Shown here one piece after another: positions 15,954-26,433 of a stretch of 33,725 nucleotides of DNA (position 1 is its first letter; each line of letters begins with the position of its first letter). The notes under the pieces are model-generated. The model saw only the letters and a list, made by a program, of their open reading frames with translations. It was not told the origin of the DNA and ran no database searches. Location: positions 1 through 33,725 of the forward strand of contig NZ_AFRW01000025.1 of assembly GCF_000220985.1 (NCBI RefSeq), read 5' to 3'. The stretch is from Nesterenkonia sp. F. Its GTDB lineage: Bacteria; Actinomycetota; Actinomycetes; Actinomycetales; Micrococcaceae. The position numbers and the translations under genes are program-made.

Positions 15954-16077
15954 GTGACCTATTTTGATCAGCAGAGCCTATAGACCAGCCATCACCGCTG
16001 GTCGACGCGCCCCCTCGCCCGCCACGCCGGGCCCGGGCGTCGACGCCCGACACCCTCCACGACTCCCGGTGCACCCC

Positions 16078-16098
16078 TATAATGTGATAGGAATCACA
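16078..16098 (+). promoter_or_regulatory. -10 box overlapped by a CRP/GlxR-type palindrome
   Basis: A consensus TATAAT (16078-16083) is followed immediately by TGTGATAGGAATCACA (16083-16098), a perfect TGTGA-N6-TCACA site as bound by CRP and actinobacterial GlxR/Crp proteins. The site spans the predicted transcription start (near 16090), which favours repression of this promoter. The downstream gene starts at 16218. Confidence 0.65.
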
Positions 16099-16217
16099 TA
16101 CCGCGGCTCGCCCCTGCCGCCACCGGTGACTCTCCGGTAACATGAACTGCATCACAGACTATGCGGCGGGCGGAGCACCCTCCTCCCGCCGTCCCCTCGA
16201 CGCAGGAGGCACCCACC

Positions 16218-17453
16218 ATGCCGTCGCCGCTGGACCCGGAGTACGACGTCACCACTCCCCTGGACCTCGACTACTACGCGGCCTTCGCCGATGTCGGCGC
16301 GGCCGACCGCGAGTGGTGGACCCGCGCCCGCGACTTCGTCGACGGCCTCGACGACCGCATGACCGGCCACTGGGAGCGCGGGGAGTACCCGCTGGACCTG
16401 CTGCGCGAGGCCGGGAGCCGCGGGCTGCTCACCGACGGCGTCGACGTCGACGGCCTCGGCGAGGAGACCCTCAGCACGCTGTCGCCGCTGGCGGCTGGCC
16501 TGGTGACCATGGAGGTCTCCCGCGCCGACGGCTCGCTGGGCACTGCCCTGGCCGTCCAGGGCGGACTGGCGCTGCGCACGCTGGCGCTCTTCGGCTCCAC
16601 CGAACAGAAGCGCGAGCATCTGGCGGATCTGGCCGCCGCACGGACGCTGGGAGCCTTCGCACTGACCGAGCCGGAGCACGGCTCGGACTCGGTCTCGCTG
16701 GAGACCACCGCCCAGCTCGTCGGCGACGACGACAACGGCTACTACGTGCTCAACGGCGCCAAGAAGTGGATCGGCAACGGCGCCTCGGGCGGACTGACCT
16801 TCACCTGGGCACGGGTGCAGGGCGGCGCCCACGACGGCGAGGTCCGCTGCTTCCTGGTGGACCAGGACACCCGCGGCTACTCGGCCGAGGTCATCGAGGG
16901 CAAGTCCTCACTGCGCGCCATCCATCAGGCGCTGATCCACTACCAGGACGTCGAGCTGCCGCACGATGCAGTGCTGCCGGGCACCGCCGGGTTCAAGGAC
17001 GCCTCGGCGGTGCTCTTCGCGACGCGGCTGGGCGTCGCCTGGTCGGCGGTCGGCCATGCCTCCGCCCTGGTGGAGGCGGCGCTGAACTACGCGAAGCAGC
17101 GCGAGCAGTTCAGCCGTCCGCTGGCCGGCTTCCAGCTCATCCAGGAGCGGCTGACCTGGATGGTCTCGGAGCTGACCTCGATGCAGCTGCATGTCCGCCG
17201 GGTGACCGAGCTCGACGCCGCCGGACGGCTCTCCGGAGCGCAGGCCTCGATGGCGAAGTACCACAACACCCGCAAGGCCCGGGCGATCGCCCAGGTCGCC
17301 CGTGACATGCTCGGCGGCAACGGCATCCTGCTGAAGAACAAGGTCGCCCGGCACATGGCCGACGTCGAGGCGATCCACACCTACGAGGGCACCGAGTCGG
17401 TGCAGAGCCTGATCATCGGTCGGGACCTCACCGGCTTCTCCGCCTTCGCCTGA
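16218..17453 (+). CDS. Acyl-CoA dehydrogenase family protein (glutaryl-CoA dehydrogenase-like)
   Basis: This 411-aa FAD enzyme oxidises an acyl-CoA at the alpha-beta bond and passes electrons to ETF. Visible signatures are FALTEPEHGSD (acyl-CoA dehydrogenase signature 1), the FAD-contacting KKWIGNG, QREQFSRPLAGFQLIQERL, ARDMLGGNGI, and YEGTESVQSLIIGRDLTG, where the Glu is the expected catalytic base. The closing blocks resemble glutaryl-CoA dehydrogenases, which act in lysine/tryptophan breakdown, but short- or branched-chain substrates are not excluded. AGGAGG at 16204-16209 fixes the start. The leader of about 128 nt also contains a GC-rich inverted repeat before the ribosome binding site. 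The CRP-like site suggests carbon-source control. The RibD-fold gene follows closely. Confidence 0.9.
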   Translation: MPSPLDPEYDVTTPLDLDYYAAFADVGAADREWWTRARDFVDGLDDRMTGHWERGEYPLDLLREAGSRGLLTDGVDVDGLGEETLSTLSPLAAGLVTMEVSRADGSLGTALAVQGGLALRTLALFGSTEQKREHLADLAAARTLGAFALTEPEHGSDSVSLETTAQLVGDDDNGYYVLNGAKKWIGNGASGGLTFTWARVQGGAHDGEVRCFLVDQDTRGYSAEVIEGKSSLRAIHQALIHYQDVELPHDAVLPGTAGFKDASAVLFATRLGVAWSAVGHASALVEAALNYAKQREQFSRPLAGFQLIQERLTWMVSELTSMQLHVRRVTELDAAGRLSGAQASMAKYHNTRKARAIAQVARDMLGGNGILLKNKVARHMADVEAIHTYEGTESVQSLIIGRDLTGFSAFA

Positions 17454-17464
17454 GGAGCCCGAGC

Positions 17465-18025
17465 ATGCTGATCCTCTCCATGGGCGCCTCGGTGGACGGC
17501 TTCATCGCCGACCGCACCGGGTCCTTCGACTGGTCGGCGCCCGACGATGAGCTGTTCGGCTTCCACCTCGACAGCGTCGCCGCACTGAGCGCCTGCGTCT
17601 GCGGTCGCCGGCTCTACGAGACGATGCTGCCCTGGGAGACCGATCCCGCGATGCGCGACGGCGAGCTGACCGCGCGATTCGCCGATGTCTGGTCCGCTCT
17701 GCCGAAGATCGTGTTCAGCCGCACGCTGCGGCGCGTGGAGGGCAACGCCCGGCTGGCCGAGAGGCCGCTCGCCGAGGAGGTCGCCGCCGTGCGCGCCGCG
17801 ACCGACGGGGGCGTGGAGATCGGCGGCGCCGACGTCGCCGGGCAGGCGATCGAGCAGGGCCTGGTCGACGAGTTCCGGATCTTCCGCCTCCCCGTCATCG
17901 TCGGCGGCGGCACGCCGCTGCTGCCGCCGGTCGAGGAGACCGTCGCGCTGGAGCTCGTCGAGTCCCGGACATTCTCCGCGCAGGTGGTCTACGAGCGGTA
18001 CCGCCGCGCCGACGCCCCCGCGTGA
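17465..18025 (+). CDS. Dihydrofolate reductase/RibD C-terminal-domain family protein
   Basis: This 186-aa protein has the RibD_C/DHFR-like fold. It opens with LILSMGASVDGFIAD, the strand and loop seen at the start of YyaP/YwjB-type proteins, followed by CGRRLYETM, a central KIVFSRTL strand, and the nucleotide-binding GGADVAGQAIEQGLVDEF and PVIVGGGTPLL segments. It is probably an NADPH-dependent reductase; the physiological substrate of this group is unknown. GAGGAG at 17452-17457 overlaps the upstream stop codon, so translation is coupled to the acyl-CoA dehydrogenase. Its stop lies 18 nt from the convergent gcvT stop. Confidence 0.88.
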   Translation: MLILSMGASVDGFIADRTGSFDWSAPDDELFGFHLDSVAALSACVCGRRLYETMLPWETDPAMRDGELTARFADVWSALPKIVFSRTLRRVEGNARLAERPLAEEVAAVRAATDGGVEIGGADVAGQAIEQGLVDEFRIFRLPVIVGGGTPLLPPVEETVALELVESRTFSAQVVYERYRRADAPA

Positions 18026-18043
18026 CCGACGCCGCCCGACGGC

Positions 18044-19213
18044 TCAGCGGACTTTCGAGTGGAACGGCATCTCGACGACCTCGACGGGCTGGGGCTTGCC
18101 ACGCACGTCGATCGCCAGCCGCGTGCCCGCTGCGGTACAGTCGACGTCGACGTAGGCCATCGCGATCGGATGTCCCAGCGTCGGGCTGGGCATCCCGGAG
18201 GTGACCTCGCCGATGATCCGCGGGCCGGCGTCGTCGGCGGCGGCGTCCTCGACCTCCGGCAGCTGCACGGCCTGCCCGGCCCGTCCGGCACGGCGCCCCA
18301 GGCCCTTCAGCCCGACCAGCCGCTGCCCGGCGGTCTTGCCCAAGCCGGCCTCCTTGGCCTGCTGCAGCGCGGCCCGGCCGACGAAGTCCTCCTCCTTGGA
18401 GAAGGAGACCACCGGCAGACCGGCCTCGAAGCTGGTGCGCTCCCGGCTGAGCTCGTGGCCGTAGAGCGGCATGCCCGCCTCCAGCCGCAGCGAGTCGCGG
18501 CAGGCCAGCCCGCAGGGCAGAAGCCCGACGTCCTCGCCGCGGGTGCGCAGCGCCCGCCACAGCGCGCCGGCGCGGTCGACGGGGAGGAAGATCTCGAAGC
18601 CGTCCTCGCCGGTGTAGCCGGTGCGGGCCAGCAGCACCTGGTCGCCGCCGACGGTGACGGTGTCCACCGCGTAGTAGGGCAGGTTCTCCACGATCGTGGT
18701 CTCGTCCATGCGCACCGCCGAGGAGATCAGCTCCTCGGCCCGAGGCCCCTGCACCGCCAGCAGCGCGATGCCCTCGGACTCGTCCCAGATCTCGACGTCG
18801 AAGCCTGACGCGCGCTGCTCGAGCGCTGCGACGACGGCCTCGCGATTCGCCGCATTCGGCACGACCAGGTACTCCGCATCCTCGATGCGGTAGCCGATGA
18901 GGTCGTCGATCACTCCACCGTCCTCGGCGCAGAGCAGCGAATACTTCGCCTTCCCGTTGCGGATGCGGGCGAAGTCGCCGACCATCGCGGTGTTCAGGAA
19001 CCTCGCGGCGTCGGGGCCGACCACGCGCACCTCCCCCATGTGCGAGAGGTCGAAGAGCCCGGCGGCGGTGCGCACCGCCTCGTGCTCGGCCAGCTCGGAG
19101 CCGTACTTCAGCGGCATCCGCCAGCCGCCGAAGTCGGTGAAGCTCGCGCCGAGCTCGGCGTGCTCGGCGGCCAGCGGGCTCTCGCGCAGGGCGGTCTCGG
19201 AGGACTCGGTCAT
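18044..19213 (-). CDS. gcvT: Glycine cleavage system aminomethyltransferase (T-protein)
   Basis: This 389-aa tetrahydrofolate-dependent enzyme releases ammonia and 5,10-methylene-THF from the aminomethyl-lipoyl H-protein. FGGWRMPLKYGS near the N-terminus, FDLSHMGEVRVVGPDA, TGYTGEDGFEIF, and GMPLYGHEL are the family blocks around the folate pocket; the C-terminal barrel ends with GHPIAMAYVD. The start at 19213 is preceded by CAGGAG; upstream in-frame codons to 19306 lie in repeat sequence and lack a ribosome binding site. The gene follows gcvP after 138 nt, probably in the same riboswitch-controlled transcript. The insertion DAAADDAGP near residue 340 is unusual but lies in a variable loop. 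Confidence 0.96.
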   Translation of the reverse strand: MTESSETALRESPLAAEHAELGASFTDFGGWRMPLKYGSELAEHEAVRTAAGLFDLSHMGEVRVVGPDAARFLNTAMVGDFARIRNGKAKYSLLCAEDGGVIDDLIGYRIEDAEYLVVPNAANREAVVAALEQRASGFDVEIWDESEGIALLAVQGPRAEELISSAVRMDETTIVENLPYYAVDTVTVGGDQVLLARTGYTGEDGFEIFLPVDRAGALWRALRTRGEDVGLLPCGLACRDSLRLEAGMPLYGHELSRERTSFEAGLPVVSFSKEEDFVGRAALQQAKEAGLGKTAGQRLVGLKGLGRRAGRAGQAVQLPEVEDAAADDAGPRIIGEVTSGMPSPTLGHPIAMAYVDVDCTAAGTRLAIDVRGKPQPVEVVEMPFHSKVR

Positions 19214-19259
19214 CGGGGTGCTCCTGGTGCTGCTCGTCGTGCGGGTCTCGTGTGCTGGA

Positions 19260-19329
19260 GTGTCACGCCCGCACCGGGATCTCACGTGCCTGTCCGGACG
19301 TGACACCCGGGCGAGGACGTGACACCCGG
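19260..19329. repeat. GTGTCACG/CGTGACAC repeat cluster between gcvP and gcvT
   Basis: GTGTCACG at 19260-19267 faces two copies of its complement at 19299-19306 and 19318-19325. The two right copies lie within a 15-bp direct repeat GGACGTGACACCCGG (19296-19310 and 19315-19329). Two alternative hairpins can form, the outer one also pairing CGCCCG (19266-19271) with CGGGCG (19308-19313). It sits where gcvH is usually found. Confidence 0.75.
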
Positions 19330-19351
19330 AGGGGTGCGGCGGAGAAGAGGG

Positions 19352-22336
<2,985 letters not shown>

Positions 22337-22346
22337 GGGCGGAACC

Positions 22347-22360
22347 TTCCGGTCACGGAA
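22347..22360 (-). promoter_or_regulatory. Hairpin masking the gcvP ribosome binding site
   Basis: TTCCG/CGGAA arms around a 4-nt loop lie between the riboswitch and the gcvP start and include part of the GGAAGG ribosome binding site. It may be the expression platform, opened when glycine binds. Confidence 0.45.
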
Positions 22361-22370
22361 CGTGGGACGC

Positions 22371-22616
22371 CCTCCCCGCTCTGTACTCGAACGCCGTGCC
22401 GGCGTCGACCTGAGAGTTTCACCGACCGACCGGGCCGCTGGCGCGGGTCCGGTCCCGCCGGCTTGCACCGTGGGTGAGCGACGAGGACCGCCCCGTGGCC
22501 GGCGTCGTCGCTGCTTTCCAGAGTCGCCACCTCTGCACGGTACGGGGGCCTGAGAGATTCTCGGGGAGGAGATTGCTCCTTCGGCGGCGAGGTCCGGAGA
22601 CCCCGCGCTCTCCCAC
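22371..22616 (-). ncRNA. Tandem glycine riboswitch
   Basis: The gcvP leader contains both aptamers of a tandem glycine riboswitch. Aptamer 1, read on the minus strand, shows GGGAGAG, CCGAAGGAGCAA, AATCTCTCAGGC and GCGACTCTGGAAAGC. After a short linker, aptamer 2 shows CACCCACGGTGCAAGCC, GAAACTCTCAGGT and ACAGAGCGGGGAGG. These are the conserved junction and binding-pocket elements in correct order and spacing. A possible extended -10 (TGC-CAGAAT, 22651-22659) lies about 35 nt upstream. Glycine riboswitches before gcv genes normally turn expression on. Confidence 0.95.
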
Positions 22617-22676
22617 ACAGAGGACGTGGCGGGTTATTCAGTTCACATCCATTCTGGCACAGCGTCCCGCCGAGGA

Positions 22677-23621
22677 TCAGCCCTGCCGGCGCGCCAGCCG
22701 GGCGTCGAGCGCCACCAGCAGTCCGACGACGACGAAGCCGGCCAGCCCGATCCCCAGGACCGCGAGCCAGGCGTCGTCCGGGGCGAGCAGCGCGCGCGAC
22801 TCGGTCTGCCACGGCCACAGGCTGCGCAGCGCGCCGAGCATCAGCCCGGCCAGCACCACCAGCGTCATCCGCCGGCGGTGGGCCAGCAGCCAGGTGAGCA
22901 GCTTGACCAGCACGATCGCCCCGAGCACCATCCCGACCGCGAAGATCCCCAGATAGCCGAGATCGCGCTGATCGACCGCCTGCAGCGTGGGCTCGTAGAG
23001 GCCGACGGTGAGCAGCAGGAAGGAGCCGGACAGCCCCGGCAGCATCAGCGCCGACACGGCGACGGCGGCCGCCGGCAGGATGGTCGCCGGCGTCGCCTCG
23101 AGCGTCGTCGGCGGCAGCGAGACCAGCCAGAAGGTCAGCACCGCCGCCGCCAGCCCGGCGAGGAGGTGACGCGTCCGCAGCCCGCTCGGCCCGGCCATGC
23201 GCAGCGGAACCGCCAGCGAGGCCAGCACCATGCCGAAGAACGCCGCGCGGGTCAGCACCGGGTGGGAGTCGACGGCGGCGGCCATCGGACCGGCGACAGT
23301 GAAGACGGCGGCGGCCATGCCGATCAGCACCGGGATGATCAGCCGCCAGCGGACTGCGGCCAGATGCTCGCGGGCCCCGGCGAGCCGCTCCGGACCCAGC
23401 AGCAGCCGACGCACGGCGGTGACGACGTGATCTGCGGACTCCAGCAGCTGGGCATAGATCCCGACCACCAGGGCCACCGTGCCGCCGGAGACGCCGGGCA
23501 CAGTCTCGACCAGCCCGATGAGCGCGCCGCGGACCAGATTCCCGACCGTCGAGGTGCGGCGGGCGGGGAGGGCGGCGGAGTCGGCCGCGGGGGCGGCTCC
23601 TCCGTCGTGCTGCTGCGGCAT
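22677..23621 (-). CDS. DUF368 membrane protein (PopT-type polyprenyl-phosphate transporter)
   Basis: This 314-aa multi-pass protein is of the DUF368 family, members of which have been shown to recycle undecaprenyl phosphate across the cytoplasmic membrane (PopT). Two related internal motifs mark the inverted repeats of the fold: ETVPGVSGGTVALVVGIY near residue 40 and LMLPGLSGSFLLLTVGLYEP near residue 205. About eight to ten hydrophobic helices are visible, and the N-terminus is a hydrophilic Ala/Arg-rich extension. ATG 23621 is preferred over GTG 23639 because AGG-rich sequence lies just upstream of it. The gcvP promoter and riboswitch follow its stop codon by 60 nt. Substrate assignment rests on family knowledge. 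Confidence 0.9.
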   Translation of the reverse strand: MPQQHDGGAAPAADSAALPARRTSTVGNLVRGALIGLVETVPGVSGGTVALVVGIYAQLLESADHVVTAVRRLLLGPERLAGAREHLAAVRWRLIIPVLIGMAAAVFTVAGPMAAAVDSHPVLTRAAFFGMVLASLAVPLRMAGPSGLRTRHLLAGLAAAVLTFWLVSLPPTTLEATPATILPAAAVAVSALMLPGLSGSFLLLTVGLYEPTLQAVDQRDLGYLGIFAVGMVLGAIVLVKLLTWLLAHRRRMTLVVLAGLMLGALRSLWPWQTESRALLAPDDAWLAVLGIGLAGFVVVGLLVALDARLARRQG

Positions 23622-23868
23622 GGCGACCTGACCTTTCACGCCTTACACTGTGGAGCCTGGATCCTGTCGCTCAGCTCACGAGACGCCGATCACGCGACGA
23701 ACGTCACACTTCTCATCGCTGAGGAGCATGATGCCTCACCGCGACCGAGGCGCACACGGCCAGCACGGATCCGGACTCGGACGACGGGCGCCAGTCTACT
23801 GCCCGGAGCCCGCCCCTCGACCCCGCCGCACCCCCTCCTGCCCGGAGAGAGAACGGAGGACATCCTCG

Positions 23869-25347
23869 ATGAGCCCCGACGCGATCGGCTTCGCGATCGT
23901 CCTGCTGGCCGCGATCATGCTGGCCGGCAAGTACCTGCGCGTGAAGGTTCCGTTCATCCAGAAGCTCCTGCTGCCCAGCGCCATCATCGCCGGAGTGATC
24001 GGCCTGGCCCTCGGACCGCAGGTCGCCGGCCGGCTGGCCGGACCCACCGGCTGGTCCTGGCTGGAGTCCGGCGGGCTGTTCACCACAGAGATCTACGAGA
24101 TCTGGAGCGCGCTGCCGGGCCTGCTGATCTCGGTGGTCTTCGCGACGCTGTTCCTGGGCAGCCGCATCCCCTCCCCGAAGCGGGTCGCCCGACTCGCCGG
24201 CCCGCAGATCTCGGTGGGCATCGCCTACGGCTCGGGCCAGTATGTCGTCGGCATCGGCCTGGCGCTGCTGGTCCTCGGACCGCTGTTCGGCGTCGACCCG
24301 CTGCTGGGCGGACTGATCGAGATCGCCTTCGAGGGCGGCCACGGCACCGCCGGCGGCATGACCACCGTCTTCGAGGACATCGGCATCCCCGAGGCCGCCG
24401 ACCTCGCCCTCGCGATGGCCACCGTCGGCCTGGTCTCGGCGATCGTCATCGGCGTCGCCGTGATCAACTGGGGCGTGCGCACCGGCCGCACCCGCGTGCT
24501 CCAGGAGGTCTCGCACCAGTCCCGCGACGAGCTGCGCGGCCTCTACACCGACTCCGAGACCGTCTACGCCGGCCGGATGACCGCCCGTCCGGGCTCGATC
24601 GAGCCGCTGACCCTCCACGTCGCCGTCGTCGGCCTGGCGATCATCCTCGGCTGGCTGATGCAGGTGACGCTGGTCGCCGTCGAGGACGCGCTGTGGGGCC
24701 GGCCCGACTCGCTGTGGACCGCCGACGGCGGCGAGGGCACCACGCTGCTGGGTTACGTGCCGCTCTTCCCCCTGGCGATGCTCGGCGGCGTGCTGGTGCA
24801 GGTGGTCCTCGACCGCACCGGCAGCACGCACCTGATCGACCACGAGATGATGAAGCGCATCCAGGGACTGGCCCTGGACATCCTCATCGTCGCCGCGCTC
24901 TCGTCGATCTCGCTGACGGTCATCGCCGACTACTGGCGGACCTTCCTGATCCTCTCGATCGCGGGCGTGGCCTTCTGCATGCTGATGCTGCTGTTCTTCA
25001 CTCCGCGGATCGTTCCGGCGTTCTGGCTCGAGCGCGGCATCGCCGACTTCGGCCAGTCCATGGGCGTGACGGCCACCGGCCTGGCGCTGCTGCGCGTGGC
25101 CGATCCCTACGACGAGTCCCCGGCGCTGGAGGCCTTCGGCTATAAACAGCTGGTCTTCGAACCGTTCTTCGGCGGCGGACTGATCACCGCGATCTCCATC
25201 CCGGTGATGGCGACCTTCGGCGTCTGGTGGATCCTGGCGCCGATGGCGGTGGTCTTCGTCGTCTCGATCACGGCGGGGATGATCCACCATCGCGGCGTGC
25301 GCAGCGGCCGGTGGAGCGACCCGGCCGCAGAGATGGTCGGCAGGTGA
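23869..25347 (+). CDS. Sodium/glutamate symporter-like membrane transporter (ESS family)
   Basis: This 492-aa integral membrane protein resembles GltS of the glutamate:Na+ symporter family. The first helix is MSPDAIGFAIVLLAAIMLAGKYLR, followed by KLLLPSAIIAGVIGL and the glycine-rich FEGGHGTAGGM loop, the typical first re-entrant pore loop. A second similar loop appears near FGQSMGVTATGLALLRVADP. About ten to twelve helices can be counted. The chain is about 90 residues longer than E. coli GltS, mainly from a central hydrophilic loop (about 205-250) and an acidic loop near 285. GGAGGA at 23855-23860 marks the start. It stands alone on its transcript; glutamate or a related dicarboxylate is the likely but unproved substrate. 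Confidence 0.85.
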   Translation: MSPDAIGFAIVLLAAIMLAGKYLRVKVPFIQKLLLPSAIIAGVIGLALGPQVAGRLAGPTGWSWLESGGLFTTEIYEIWSALPGLLISVVFATLFLGSRIPSPKRVARLAGPQISVGIAYGSGQYVVGIGLALLVLGPLFGVDPLLGGLIEIAFEGGHGTAGGMTTVFEDIGIPEAADLALAMATVGLVSAIVIGVAVINWGVRTGRTRVLQEVSHQSRDELRGLYTDSETVYAGRMTARPGSIEPLTLHVAVVGLAIILGWLMQVTLVAVEDALWGRPDSLWTADGGEGTTLLGYVPLFPLAMLGGVLVQVVLDRTGSTHLIDHEMMKRIQGLALDILIVAALSSISLTVIADYWRTFLILSIAGVAFCMLMLLFFTPRIVPAFWLERGIADFGQSMGVTATGLALLRVADPYDESPALEAFGYKQLVFEPFFGGGLITAISIPVMATFGVWWILAPMAVVFVVSITAGMIHHRGVRSGRWSDPAAEMVGR

Positions 25348-25363
25348 TCCCGTCGGCCCACCC

Positions 25364-25369
25364 TTGACA
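25364..25369 (+). promoter_or_regulatory. -35 box (TTGACA) upstream of the secreted hydrolase
   Basis: A consensus TTGACA lies 65 nt before the start at 25435; the -10 at proper spacing (GAGAGT, 25387-25392) is poor, so an alternative sigma factor or activator may be needed. Confidence 0.35.
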
Positions 25370-25434
25370 GGGTCCGACGGCGCGTCGAGAGTCAGGACGA
25401 GCGGTGCACACCGTCGAGACCGCGGGGAGGCGCC

Positions 25435-26340
25435 ATGACCGTCGCGCGCGCCGCGGCCCGCCATGCCGCCGCTCTGCTGGTCGCCGGCGCCGTCGTCGTC
25501 GGACTGGTCACCGCCTCGGCGCCGCCGCGGTCGGCGCCGGTGGCCGAGGAGTCGGATCCCGCCGTCGAGACGCCGTCCGCCGACCATGCCCGCGGCCCGG
25601 ACCCCACGGCGACGATGCTGCGGCAGCCGCGCGGGCCCTTCTCCGTCGAGCAGCGCGACGTGCCCGCCGCGGCGGCAGAGGGCTTCGGCGAGGGGACGCT
25701 GCACCTGCCCGCCGCCGGCGACGGCGACGTCGGCATGGTGGCGATCTCGCCGGGCTACGGCGCCCAGGAGTCGGCCATCGCCTGGATGGGCCCACGGCTG
25801 GCGTCCTTCGGCTTCGCGGTGATCACCCTCGGCACCGAGTCCCTGGACGACGAGCCGAGTGCCCGCGGACGGCAGCTGCTCGCGGCCCTGGACCATGTCG
25901 CCGCCGCCGAGGACCTCGCCGGTCGGGTCGATGAGCAGCGGCAGGCGGTGATCGGCCATTCGATGGGCGGCGGCGGGGCGCTGCGCGCGGCCGCCGCGCG
26001 GGAGGAGATCGACGCCGTGGTGCCGGTGGCGCCGTGGCACCCGCGGCGCGGCTGGTCCGCGATCGAGGCCGCGACGCTGGTCCTCGGCGCCGAAGAGGAC
26101 CGCGTGGCTCCGGTGGACGAGCATGCGCTGCCGATCTATGCCGGGCTGACCGGCACGCGGGCGAAGGCCTATCTGGAGCTGCGCGGAGCCGACCACCTGG
26201 ACCCACTGAGCGCCGATGCGACCATCGCCGCGCACACCGTCGCCTGGCTGAAGCGCCACCTCGACGACGACGCGCGCTATGCACGGTTCATCGCCCCGGC
26301 CGAGGACGACGCCGAGGTCTCCGCCTGGCGCCGCGGCTGA
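25435..26340 (+). CDS. Secreted polyester hydrolase/cutinase-like alpha/beta hydrolase (PETase family homologue)
   Basis: This 301-aa protein aligns by eye along its length with Thermobifida-type cutinases and PET hydrolases. Shared blocks are RGPDPTATML, GPFSV, GFGEGT, AISPGYGAQESAIAWMG, GHSMGGGG, PVAPWH, AYLELRGADH and VAWLKR. The triad is Ser176 (GHSMG), Asp222 (GAEEDRVAPV) and His254 (GADH); Tyr108 and Trp201 match the aromatic clamp of the substrate cleft. The first 30-odd residues are a signal peptide with an arginine-bearing n-region and an Ala/Val-rich core. Unlike the typical enzymes it has no cysteine, so the conserved C-terminal disulfide is missing and the tail ends in an acidic stretch. 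It should hydrolyse cutin-like or other esters outside the cell. GGGAGG is close (4 nt) to the ATG. Confidence 0.88.
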   Translation: MTVARAAARHAAALLVAGAVVVGLVTASAPPRSAPVAEESDPAVETPSADHARGPDPTATMLRQPRGPFSVEQRDVPAAAAEGFGEGTLHLPAAGDGDVGMVAISPGYGAQESAIAWMGPRLASFGFAVITLGTESLDDEPSARGRQLLAALDHVAAAEDLAGRVDEQRQAVIGHSMGGGGALRAAAAREEIDAVVPVAPWHPRRGWSAIEAATLVLGAEEDRVAPVDEHALPIYAGLTGTRAKAYLELRGADHLDPLSADATIAAHTVAWLKRHLDDDARYARFIAPAEDDAEVSAWRRG

Positions 26341-26356
26341 GCCCCTTCCCTCCCCT

Positions 26357-26420
26357 GCGATGAGTCCGTGGGACATGTGGGTATGTGCGCGCATTCCCGC
26401 ACCTTCCACGGAGTCATCGC
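26357..26420. terminator. Bidirectional terminator-like inverted repeat
   Basis: GCGATGAGTCCGTGG (26357-26371) and CCACGGAGTCATCGC (26406-26420) pair in 14 of 15 positions around a 34-nt loop, exactly between the convergent hydrolase and nucleoside hydrolase genes. Confidence 0.65.
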
Positions 26421-26433
26421 GATCGCCGTCGCC

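Noticed and set aside
15939-16000. DtxR/IdeR iron box for the siderophore operon
   Set aside because: The best stretch (AATAGGTCACTTG on the minus strand) keeps only a few positions of the consensus and lacks dyad symmetry.
22626-25145. Plus-strand frame of 839 codons across the DUF368 and symporter genes
   Set aside because: It runs antisense to one real gene and out of frame with the next; the protein is Arg/Pro/Ala repeats.
23713-26409. Minus-strand frame of 898 codons opposite the symporter and hydrolase
   Set aside because: Shadow frame: the plus-strand proteins match known families and have good starts; this one has none of these.
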